Notes under the pieces: model-generated
Seen by the model: the letters and a program-made list of their open reading frames with translations, nothing else
Databases searched by the model: none
What the model was told of the DNA's origin: nothing
Made by a program: the position numbers and the translations under genes
Shown: piece after piece, positions 1 to 7,444 of the stretch
How the letters are laid out: every line of letters starts with the position of its first letter
Numbering within the stretch: position 1 is the first letter of the stretch
Assembly: GCA_031255655.1 (NCBI GenBank)
Contig: JAIRSB010000132.1
Location: 1 to 16,372 of the forward strand
DNA length: 16,372 bases
Reading direction: 5' to 3'
DNA from: Spirochaetaceae bacterium
GTDB lineage: Bacteria; Spirochaetota; Spirochaetia; Treponematales; Breznakiellaceae

Positions 1-34
1 ACTTGGGGGACAACTAAGAGTTGTCGAACAAGTC
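1..34 (-). repeat. Dispersed palindromic element, copy 1
   Basis: A nested inverted repeat. The outer arms are ACTTG and CAAGT, and the inner arms GACAACT and AGTTGTC enclose a 3-nt loop. A related copy lies at 12698-12734 in the opposite orientation; the two share GACTTGTTCGACAAC and the CCCAAGT end. This copy lies about 45 bp beyond the stop codon of the cyclase gene, so its hairpin could serve as that gene's 3' end, but no T-run follows. The element may begin just left of the window. Confidence 0.6.
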
Positions 35-79
35 CAATATATAAATTTTATGCATAAATTGGCTATATTCTGTGTCATA

Positions 80-3000
80 TCATTTTGCCGTCTGCTTATA
101 TACGCCGTCCCATTCTTCTGGTGGAGGATTTTTTTTGTAGTTTATACAACGCCGGGACATTACAAGACTTGGAGCATCTCTATGGCGGTACTTCAACACC
201 GTTTCAAAGCATTTCATCGCTTCGTCCCATTCCCGATCAAAATAGTGCCGCAGTCCAATTTCGTAGCAGTCGAATATTTTTCGAGTCATTTTTTCTATAT
301 CATTTTTTTCGGAATAAAGCTCGTATATCGCCATCCCTTCACTGCGCCCGACAACGGATATTTTGTCCAGCATACGGAATTCAAACATATTGGCGCATTG
401 CGACCATGTATTCTGACTCACGATGATTTTTGTCCCGTAGATTTTGTTTACGCCTTCAAGACGGCTCGCTACATTAACATGGTCGCCAATCACGGTATAG
501 TTAAGCCGCTCGGTGTAACCCATGTTACCCACGATAGCTTCTCCAGTATGAATTCCGATACGGGTATAAAACGGCTCCTTACCCATATTTTCCCATTGTC
601 TGAATATTGAGCGCAGCATTTGCTGAATCCGAACCGCGCTTCGGCAGGCGGCTTCAGCGTGATGTTCGTTCGCGACCGGCGCGCCCCAGAAAGCCATAAC
701 CGAATCGCCGATATACTTATCAAGAGTTCCTTTATTCTCAATAATAATTTTTGAGACATTTTCAAAATAAAAACACAAATCTTTTACCATTTCTTCAGGC
801 GATTTTTTCTCAGATATAGAAGTAAACTTGGCAATATCGCTGAAAAATATAGTCAACTCTCGTCTTTCACCGCCTATCTCAGCGTTTATTTTTTCATTTA
901 TAAGTTTCGTTACCAGATCGGAAGGTACATATCGCTTGAAATTCTGTAAGCCTGTTCTCATTCCTTCGAAAGATGCGTACATTTCGGCAATTTCTAGAAA
1001 CCTTGTATTAATATTGAGATCAGAATCAAATTTAAGCGCCCGTATTTTGGACATCTCGCTGGAAAGAATCTGCATAGGTGACGCTATAGATCTGGAAAAC
1101 ATAATGCTGCAAATGATAATGACTAACAGAATACCAATGGAAAAAAAAGTAATATAGCGCATTCCTTTTCGCATATTTCCAATGATGTCGTTTTCAGGAA
1201 CAATGATACCTATCGAAAGTTCCTGTCCGCTTCCAATACTGATGTAAAAAATGACGGATTTATAACGCTCATTATTGAATTCAACATTCTGAATGCCGCC
1301 GCTTCGCTTCAGCGTCTCGCGTATGACCGACCGCACCATGGCATCCTGATATTCCCCGATGTTTCTGACATTGTACGCCGTGTTGGTCCCATATTTAACT
1401 TCCTCAAACAGATTTTTAATGTCCTCTTCTTTTTTAGCCTGTATCGCCACTAGATTTTCTTCTCTATCAATGACGACGATACGAGTTCCCGGTGTTGGCT
1501 GCATACTTCCCAAAAACAAAGAAAGCCCACTTACTGAGATATCAATAGAACACACCCCCTCAAGGGCGCCCCATGCGTCATAAATGGGTATAGAACAGGT
1601 AAACCCGGGTTCATGAGAAGTGGCAAAGATGTATACCGGTGTCCATATCATCTGCTTCATAGCTATCGCGCTGACATACCATTGCCGTTTGCGCGGATCA
1701 TAGCCGTTCGCCAGCAATTCTACAGTATTCGGGTAAGCTCCATAATTATCCAAATTAAGATGTTCCCATCGCGTAATTATATGCTGCCCGTCATTTTTTA
1801 CGATGCGTTTCGAGAATGTGCCGTCATCCATCCTCAGCAGCATGTCAAGATTGCCGAAAGTGTCGGCATAATAGATCATTTTCGACTGCGGGTAATCCCT
1901 CATCGTCTTATCATAGAAATCAAATGCCCGCTGTCTATCGGCGGCGTTGTTTACTATGTCTGGAAAATATCTGGACGACATGAACGAGATGGTTTTATTA
2001 GCGTTTTCAATGGGTATAAAATAATTCTGTATCTTGTTGTATATCGCGTTTTGCATTTCGGTAATCAAATTATTTGAAAGTTCCTGCGCATTTTTTTCCG
2101 AATTGTACCACATTACAGAAAGAATAATGGCAGTGGTAACTATCAAAAAGGATATATTTAGAAAGATGATAGCGTGCAAAACACGAAAATTCCCGAATGC
2201 GCTTTTCTTTTTAGGAGTATGATGCGCGGTGCTGTCCGTATCTTGGACAGACGGCGTATGCTGAGATTCCATATCTTGCGCGATGACTACTCTGTACGGT
2301 ACCGTAACATTCATTTCCGCCGGCGTATCATTGAGGACAGCTTCGGCGGCGACTGTTACCGTTTCCTCCTCTTCTCGCACTGAAGCATTTCCGTGCTCCA
2401 CGACAAGAGCCGTGGCCGCGATGTTCGCGTACACTAGAAGCAAAGTTCTGAAAGGATCAATTATCGGATCTATGGCCATAAATATGACCAACACCGCTTC
2501 GACAGGAAGATTCAGAGGCCCAAGGGCTATGCTTATAACTGAAATGGTAACGATTCCGGAAGCGCCGGCGGTTGCGGTACCGGCTAAAATTGTTCCTAAA
2601 AAAATGACCGCATAACTCGCGGCCGTAAGAGGCGTCCCGTAAAGCTGGGCTACGAATAATACGGCTATAGCGAAATAAAAGATGTTACCGAAACGGGCAA
2701 GCGTCATACCCAGCGGCAGAGTAAGATTCACTTGATTTTTATTGAAGCCCAAGCCTTGGTGCAAACTGCTGATGGAACTTGACAGCGCTGCCATCGAGTT
2801 GCGCGTAGCCAGCGAAAGCACTACCGGTTCGAACATTACGGATAAAACTTTTAATGGATTCTTTTGTCCTGAACGCAACCAGATAAGAATGGTACAAATC
2901 ACAAACAAAACGCCGGTGCCCCCGCAGTAAAAGATTATGAACTTCGACATAGCCATGAATATTTGTATGCCGACTTCGGCTATTTGTTCGGCCATCAGGC

Positions 3001-3679
3001 AGACAAGTCCAAGCGGGAGCAGATAAAGCGAAGAATTTACAAGTTTCTGAAACGCTTCGAAAATAGCGGAAAGCAGGTTTATCAGCAAGGTGGCCGAATC
3101 TTCTTTAAGCAGACCTATAGCAATCCCGAATATTATAGAAAAAAATACGATGGCCATAGTGTTTCCCAGCGAAAGTGCAGAAAAAATATTGGACGGCACC
3201 ATGCTGGTAAAAAAGGTGTACATTCCGCCGTTTTGTGGTATTTCCGCCGGAAGTATGTCCGATGAAAGGCTTATTTCCATGATGTCCGACTGAGACTCGG
3301 AAGAAACAAGGTTGGTCAGAAGCGAGCGCGTGTCTTTACCGAGTCCAGCTCCAGGCTGCCCGAATACACCGATAACAATTCCCACAATCGCGGTAATACC
3401 AATGCCGGCGAGAAAAACAATGACAAGTTTTCTTACGAAACCATCCTTAGTTTTATTACGCATCAATTTGCCGAGACTGGAAGCTATGGCTGTAATAATG
3501 ATGGGAATAACCGTCATTTGAAGGTAGAAAAGATATATTTCACCCGGAACAGCGATTATTTTCGCCAAGTTTTCAACGCGGAGAAAAGTGGAAATTTGAG
3601 CATTGTAAATCCCTATTACACTGCCGATTACCGCACCAATCAATATGACAATGGGATGTTTTAGTATAGACGCCTTCAT
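80..3679 (-). CDS. Symporter-like / dCache / HAMP / adenylate cyclase fusion protein
   Basis: A 1199-residue inner-membrane protein predicted to sense a small molecule and make cAMP. Residues about 5-425 match the sodium:dicarboxylate symporter family (DAACS/SDF), with a Ser-rich HP1-like stretch near 291-305 and a TM8-like DPIIDPFRT at 404-412. A polar linker (430-495), a TM segment (503-524), a periplasmic dCache domain (about 530-840, with the typical DPRKRQWYVSA at 661-671 and GVCSIDIS at 708-715), a second TM (842-861) and a HAMP-like region (862-912) follow. Class III cyclase domain: about 938-1122. Metal-binding Asp948 and Asp992, ATP-type purine residues Lys988 and Thr1062, and transition-state Asn1069 and Arg1073 are all present, so it should be active on ATP. 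A TPR-like tail (1130-1199) ends it. ATG follows the stop of the binding-protein gene without a gap, so the two are co-transcribed. Domain calls are by eye; the symporter half may not transport (see findings). Confidence 0.93.
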   Translation of the reverse strand: MKASILKHPIVILIGAVIGSVIGIYNAQISTFLRVENLAKIIAVPGEIYLFYLQMTVIPIIITAIASSLGKLMRNKTKDGFVRKLVIVFLAGIGITAIVGIVIGVFGQPGAGLGKDTRSLLTNLVSSESQSDIMEISLSSDILPAEIPQNGGMYTFFTSMVPSNIFSALSLGNTMAIVFFSIIFGIAIGLLKEDSATLLINLLSAIFEAFQKLVNSSLYLLPLGLVCLMAEQIAEVGIQIFMAMSKFIIFYCGGTGVLFVICTILIWLRSGQKNPLKVLSVMFEPVVLSLATRNSMAALSSSISSLHQGLGFNKNQVNLTLPLGMTLARFGNIFYFAIAVLFVAQLYGTPLTAASYAVIFLGTILAGTATAGASGIVTISVISIALGPLNLPVEAVLVIFMAIDPIIDPFRTLLLVYANIAATALVVEHGNASVREEEETVTVAAEAVLNDTPAEMNVTVPYRVVIAQDMESQHTPSVQDTDSTAHHTPKKKSAFGNFRVLHAIIFLNISFLIVTTAIILSVMWYNSEKNAQELSNNLITEMQNAIYNKIQNYFIPIENANKTISFMSSRYFPDIVNNAADRQRAFDFYDKTMRDYPQSKMIYYADTFGNLDMLLRMDDGTFSKRIVKNDGQHIITRWEHLNLDNYGAYPNTVELLANGYDPRKRQWYVSAIAMKQMIWTPVYIFATSHEPGFTCSIPIYDAWGALEGVCSIDISVSGLSLFLGSMQPTPGTRIVVIDREENLVAIQAKKEEDIKNLFEEVKYGTNTAYNVRNIGEYQDAMVRSVIRETLKRSGGIQNVEFNNERYKSVIFYISIGSGQELSIGIIVPENDIIGNMRKGMRYITFFSIGILLVIIICSIMFSRSIASPMQILSSEMSKIRALKFDSDLNINTRFLEIAEMYASFEGMRTGLQNFKRYVPSDLVTKLINEKINAEIGGERRELTIFFSDIAKFTSISEKKSPEEMVKDLCFYFENVSKIIIENKGTLDKYIGDSVMAFWGAPVANEHHAEAACRSAVRIQQMLRSIFRQWENMGKEPFYTRIGIHTGEAIVGNMGYTERLNYTVIGDHVNVASRLEGVNKIYGTKIIVSQNTWSQCANMFEFRMLDKISVVGRSEGMAIYELYSEKNDIEKMTRKIFDCYEIGLRHYFDREWDEAMKCFETVLKYRHRDAPSLVMSRRCINYKKNPPPEEWDGVYKQTAK

Positions 3680-4621
3680 TTATGCCCCGCTCAATCCACC
3701 GAAATGTTTTTTCACTATGCGCCAAACCTCCAAATCTTCTTTATTCTGACGTATGTATTCGTCCAGGAAGGTGTTAAGCCACGCTTCAAGCAGCGGCGCA
3801 TCATAAGCGACTGCCATAGATATAGGATCCTGTCTATCGCTTATAAACACGGGTTTCAGCAATATAGCCGCGTTTTCCCGTGTTTCGGTAACAACAAGTA
3901 TTTCGCATTCATCCCTATACGCGGCAAGTGCGTTTCCGGCTAAAAGCGCGTCAACACATTCCCCCCATGTATCATAGGCTTTGATTGTCGAGTTTGGGAA
4001 ATTCACATTCGCGTAACCGATATACGAAGAATTTTTTATTATAGCTATGTTGCCAATGAAGTTTTTGATGAACAACGGCAGCCTTTTTTCAGTGCTTACC
4101 TTTGCCAATTCCAGACGATTGAATAATAGCGCCTGTCTGAAAGTTATATAGGGATGTGTAAAACGCACCATTTCCGCCCGTTTTATCGTACGGCTTAGTT
4201 TACTCAACGCAATGTCCACCTCTTTGTTAGCTACTTTGAGCACAACACCGTCAAAACTTGCCGCGTCACGGTTAAACACGGCGCGAACTCCCATGCGGTT
4301 AGCTATCTCGTAAGCTATCTCAACATCGAGCCCTATAAGCTGTCCTGTCGCCTCATCTTCATAAAAAAACGGCTTCTGGTCCGCGGATGTCATTCCAAAA
4401 ACTATGTATCCGCGTTCAAGAATAGCGCCTATCTCCTCAGGATACGCGCGTATGTCCGCGTTCGGGGACAGGCCGATTTCTTCGTTTTCTTTCATCAGAC
4501 GTTCAACATCTTCAAGCGGACTGGGCGCGGCGGCGGGCACTGTCTTCACTACTTCCGCCTGCTGTCCGCAAGAAAGAACAAACGGCAGCCACGCCACTAT
4601 GCACAACATTTTTTTAAACAA
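3680..4621 (-). CDS. Extracellular solute-binding lipoprotein, family 3
   Basis: A 313-residue periplasmic binding protein of the SBP_bac_3 type, the class that delivers amino acids to ABC permeases or sensor proteins. The N-terminus is a lipoprotein signal: Lys3-Lys4, a hydrophobic core and a lipobox VLSC with Cys18. The mature domain (about 65-310) has the family hallmarks FGMTSADQKPFFYEDE, LIGLDVEIAYEIANRMG and RAEMVRFTHPY. Arg144 or Arg148 and Asp237 are candidates for binding the alpha-carboxylate and alpha-amino groups of an amino acid. The start is a TTG preceded by AGGAAGAG; the next ATG is four codons later, but the TTG fits the ribosome site and keeps the lysines in the signal. No ABC permease or ATPase gene adjoins it. 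Instead the symporter-cyclase starts at the next base, suggesting that it feeds ligand to that protein. The ligand is unknown. Confidence 0.88.
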   Translation of the reverse strand: MFKKMLCIVAWLPFVLSCGQQAEVVKTVPAAAPSPLEDVERLMKENEEIGLSPNADIRAYPEEIGAILERGYIVFGMTSADQKPFFYEDEATGQLIGLDVEIAYEIANRMGVRAVFNRDAASFDGVVLKVANKEVDIALSKLSRTIKRAEMVRFTHPYITFRQALLFNRLELAKVSTEKRLPLFIKNFIGNIAIIKNSSYIGYANVNFPNSTIKAYDTWGECVDALLAGNALAAYRDECEILVVTETRENAAILLKPVFISDRQDPISMAVAYDAPLLEAWLNTFLDEYIRQNKEDLEVWRIVKKHFGGLSGA

Positions 4622-4948
4622 CTGCTTCTCTTCCTAATATCAAAAATTCCTGTATTTTTCACTCTAAACCCATCCGAAAACCTCTATAATCCCCATAAAA
4701 GTCCGGTTTTAGGATAAATCTAGTCTGCCCTCCCTACAGGGGGGGAGGGGGGCAGAATAAACGGCGAATCTTACACGCACCACCGTCACGAAAGATAGTA
4801 TATACAAGATTGAGAAAAAGTGTAACCCACCAGTCACGGCACATGAATTCAATACTCCGATAGCTTGAGTAGTATATTTACTGTTTACTGTTACCATGCT
4901 AATTTAATAGCGACATATCGCCATTGAGCGTGTTTTCAGGAGAATCGC
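4622..4948. other. Divergent intergenic region between sensor unit and flagellar operon
   Basis: 327 bp with no credible gene. It must hold the divergent promoters of the binding-protein/cyclase unit (minus) and of flhG (plus), but I could not assign convincing -35/-10 pairs. It contains a G-rich hairpin (4724-4756), and a ribosome binding site AGGAG at 4938-4942 six bases before the flhG start. A CCGATA near 4857 resembles a sigma-28 -10 box but lacks a TAAA -35. Confidence 0.6.
4724..4756. repeat. G-rich imperfect hairpin
   Basis: The left arm TCTGCCCTCCC pairs with GGGAG...GGCAGA, leaving three extra Gs bulged in the right arm. The top strand carries runs of seven and six Gs separated by one A. 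It may be a decayed dispersed repeat or a structure able to form G-quadruplexes; its role is unknown. It is not followed by a T-run on either strand. Confidence 0.5.
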
Positions 4949-5833
4949 ATGGAAGATCAAGCCGAGCAGCTGCGAGAGTTGGTTAGAACTAGAGAAAATA
5001 ACGCGGAGGCACTACAGCCGTATTCCGCCAAACCCAACAAAACAAGGATAATAACGATAGCGAGTGGTAAAGGCGGTGTAGGAAAAACAAATTTATCGGT
5101 GAACATGGCATTGGCGTACGCCCGCATCGGCAAAAAAGTCGTTTTAATGGACGCGGATTTGGGACTTGCCAATGTCAACGTAATGTTGAAGATAGTCCCG
5201 AAATGGAATCTGTATCATGTAATCCGCAAACAGCGAACCATGCGTGAAATCCTGACGGAAACAGAATACGGTATAAGCATCGTGGCGGGGGCTTCGGGCT
5301 TTTCAAAGATAGCCAATTTGACTGACGACGAGCGCACCAGATTTATCGAAGAACTGAATACGCTGTACACAGCCGACATCATCATCATAGATACCAGCGC
5401 CGGCGTCTCAAGCAATGTAATGGATTTCATCGCAGCGGCGGACGATGCCATCATCGTTACAACTACGGAGCCTACCGCCATCACCGACGCTTACGGCATC
5501 GTCAAAATAATCGCCACTGAGGTTGAAAGTTCCGATATGGGGCTAAAACTTGTGGTGAACCGCGTCCGCAATGTGACGGAAGCAAAGAAAGTCGCCGACC
5601 GCATGCTTTCTATAACGGGTCAGTTTCTGAACGTTAAACTGGAATATCTTGGTTTTGTGTACGATGACACGGCCGTTGCCCACGCGGTACACAGACAACG
5701 CCCATTTATGGTAGAATCACCGAGAAGTAAAGCCGCGCAATGTATTCAGCACATTGTAGGACGTTTGGAAAAAACGGAAATACGCGAAGGCGGCGGTTTA
5801 CGCAACATGGTCAGGCGGCTTCTCGGCAAATAA
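4949..5833 (+). CDS. flhG: FlhG (YlxH), MinD-like ATPase controlling flagella number and placement
   Basis: A 294-residue SIMIBI-class ATPase of the MinD/ParA superfamily. FlhG binds ATP, dimerises on the membrane and works with the GTPase FlhF to set flagellar number and site. The deviant Walker A is KGGVGKT at 41-47, the A' motif is the DAD at 68-70 followed by LGLANVN, and the Walker B-like segment is IIIDTSAG at 145-152. The N-terminal DQAEQLR (3-9) matches the DQAxxLR motif of FlhG, which stimulates FlhF GTPase in characterised systems; this separates it from true MinD. A strong AGGAG lies six bases before the ATG. It heads a plus-strand operon with the flagellar sigma factor and fapA. 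FlhF and FlhA, its usual upstream neighbours, are not in this window. Confidence 0.92.
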   Translation: MEDQAEQLRELVRTRENNAEALQPYSAKPNKTRIITIASGKGGVGKTNLSVNMALAYARIGKKVVLMDADLGLANVNVMLKIVPKWNLYHVIRKQRTMREILTETEYGISIVAGASGFSKIANLTDDERTRFIEELNTLYTADIIIIDTSAGVSSNVMDFIAAADDAIIVTTTEPTAITDAYGIVKIIATEVESSDMGLKLVVNRVRNVTEAKKVADRMLSITGQFLNVKLEYLGFVYDDTAVAHAVHRQRPFMVESPRSKAAQCIQHIVGRLEKTEIREGGGLRNMVRRLLGK

Positions 5834-5889
5834 GGCCGCAAAAACGCGAAAAGCCGTTTTTTCGACGCGGGATTAAGAGGGAACGAAAA

Positions 5890-6642
5890 TTGTTTAACCC
5901 TGTAGTAGCCGGCATAACAGCTGGCGGCGCGTTTTTGATATCTTTTGTTTTTGGACTTTTTGGGAGGGCTGATCTGCCGCTCGCGCTGATGCGGGCGTTG
6001 ATTTTCGCCGGACTGTTTTTCGGACTCGCCGCCGGAATATATTTTCTTTACGAGAAATTCTTACAACCTGAGGCGAGTCCTGAAAAGGACAACGGGCAAC
6101 TCGGGCAAAATGTCGATTACTCTGTTGGAGATAACATTGAATGGTCCGGCGACGATAACAGAACGCTGGGCGATATGCCTATTTTAGAAAGCGGTGGAGA
6201 AACCGCGCCGCCGGTAGAAGGCGAATATTCCAGAAGTATGCCCGCAGATGACTCGTTATCGAGTAACGCGGGCACGAATGACACGGGTGTGGAGGAACTG
6301 ATACCGGAAGATTCATACGGAACTTCCAACGCTTCAGGGGGGGTAGAACAAAATGATAATAACAAGTACAGTGAAAGCGGGGGTTTAGCTTTGCGTGAAA
6401 ATGCTGCCCCCTTCTCCGGCGAAGGTTACAGTGTGAATATGAACGACTTCACGCCGGTGACCGCGCGGTCCTCCGAATCGATGGAGGGTAAACGCTCGTC
6501 CGCAAAGGACGGGGCGTCGCGTAGAGGAACGGTTGATATGTCGGTTGAACGAAAACTCGGTAAGGAAGACCTTGGTTTCGAGTTTGACGGAAAAAAGATA
6601 GCGGGAGCGATTCAAACTTTGCTTAAAAAGGACGAAGGATAG
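5890..6642 (+). CDS. Two-pass membrane protein of the flagellar operon, unknown function
   Basis: A 250-residue protein I do not recognise by name. Starting at TTG 5890, it begins with two transmembrane helices (about 5-25 and 33-55). A long, low-complexity acidic and polar region (60-205) rich in Gly, Ser, Asn and Glu follows, and then a short conserved-looking basic tail ending GKKIAGAIQTLLKKDEG. The reading frame is open further upstream into flhG, but AAGAGGG eight bases before the TTG supports this start and gives a clean hydrophobic N-terminus. It lies between flhG and the sigma gene, whose start follows its stop by three bases, so it is translationally coupled to that gene. A run of seven Gs sits at 6337-6343. 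It probably acts at the membrane in flagellar assembly, by context only. Confidence 0.8.
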   Translation: MFNPVVAGITAGGAFLISFVFGLFGRADLPLALMRALIFAGLFFGLAAGIYFLYEKFLQPEASPEKDNGQLGQNVDYSVGDNIEWSGDDNRTLGDMPILESGGETAPPVEGEYSRSMPADDSLSSNAGTNDTGVEELIPEDSYGTSNASGGVEQNDNNKYSESGGLALRENAAPFSGEGYSVNMNDFTPVTARSSESMEGKRSSAKDGASRRGTVDMSVERKLGKEDLGFEFDGKKIAGAIQTLLKKDEG

Positions 6643-6645
6643 GTT

Positions 6646-7434
6646 ATGGGGAAATCCCTTCTGGACGAAAAAACAGAAGAAGAGCTTTGGCAGGAGTACC
6701 GTCAAAACAAGGACCCAAAGATTCGAGATACCTTCATCAAACAATACGCGCCGTTGGTGAAGTATGTCGCCGGAAAAGTGTACGACGGGATGCCGTCTAC
6801 GGTGGAATTCGATGATTTGGTGAGTTACGGTACGTTCGGACTTCTCGATGCTATAGAGAAGTTTGATTTGGCGCAGAATGTCAAGTTCAAAACCTACGCT
6901 GTTGTTAGGATTCGCGGCGCGATATTCGATGAGCTTCGCTCAACGGATTGGGTGCCGCGCTCCGTCAGGCAAAAAATACGCGAAGTCGAAGACGCCATAA
7001 GCGCGCTTGAAGCCCAGCACGGCCGTCCTGTGAGCAATAACGAAGTTGCGGCTTATCTCAAGATGGATGAAGGCGAATTTCTGAAAACAATCGTAAAGAT
7101 ATCCAGCACGTCGGTGCTGTCGCTAAATGATGTCTGGTTTTCGGGAGATGAAAACGACAAAATGTCGATACAGGACAGTATTGAGGGTCCGGAAGCTCTT
7201 AAACCCGATGTAGTGGTCGAACGAGATGAAATTCGCAGGATAGTTTACGATATAATAAACCAGCTTCCGGAAAAAGAGAAAAAAATAATAATTTTATATC
7301 ACTATGAAGATTTGACGCTCAAAGAGATCGGGCAGGTACTGGAAATAACTGAATCGCGTGTTTCGCAGTTACACACTAAAGCAATGCTTAGAATCCGCGC
7401 AAAATTAACCAATGTTCGCAAAGGCATAATGTAA
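6646..7434 (+). CDS. fliA: Flagellar RNA polymerase sigma factor, FliA/WhiG (sigma-28) family
   Basis: A 262-residue sigma-70-family factor of the sigma-28 class, which directs RNA polymerase to late flagellar and chemotaxis promoters. Region 2 spans about 35-105, with FDDLVSYGTFGLLDAIEKFD and the RIRGAIFDELRSTDWVPRSV stretch typical of FliA/WhiG/SigD. Region 3 is about 110-160. Region 4 (205-255) contains the helix-turn-helix LTLKEIGQVLEITESRVSQL. The length matches the family (about 240-265). The ATG follows the previous stop by three bases and AGGATAGG overlaps the junction. An anti-sigma factor FlgM is not encoded here. In treponemes it is often annotated whiG. Confidence 0.95.
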   Translation: MGKSLLDEKTEEELWQEYRQNKDPKIRDTFIKQYAPLVKYVAGKVYDGMPSTVEFDDLVSYGTFGLLDAIEKFDLAQNVKFKTYAVVRIRGAIFDELRSTDWVPRSVRQKIREVEDAISALEAQHGRPVSNNEVAAYLKMDEGEFLKTIVKISSTSVLSLNDVWFSGDENDKMSIQDSIEGPEALKPDVVVERDEIRRIVYDIINQLPEKEKKIIILYHYEDLTLKEIGQVLEITESRVSQLHTKAMLRIRAKLTNVRKGIM

Positions 7435-7444
7435 AGGAGCGCGT

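Noticed and set aside
4840..4875. CCGATA resembling a sigma-28 -10 element upstream of flhG
   Set aside because: No TAAA-like -35 lies about 15 bases upstream.
5740..5889. Upstream extension of the two-TM protein frame into flhG
   Set aside because: It overlaps the flhG coding end in another frame, is basic and featureless, and the TTG at 5890 has a good ribosome site and a clean hydrophobic N-terminus.
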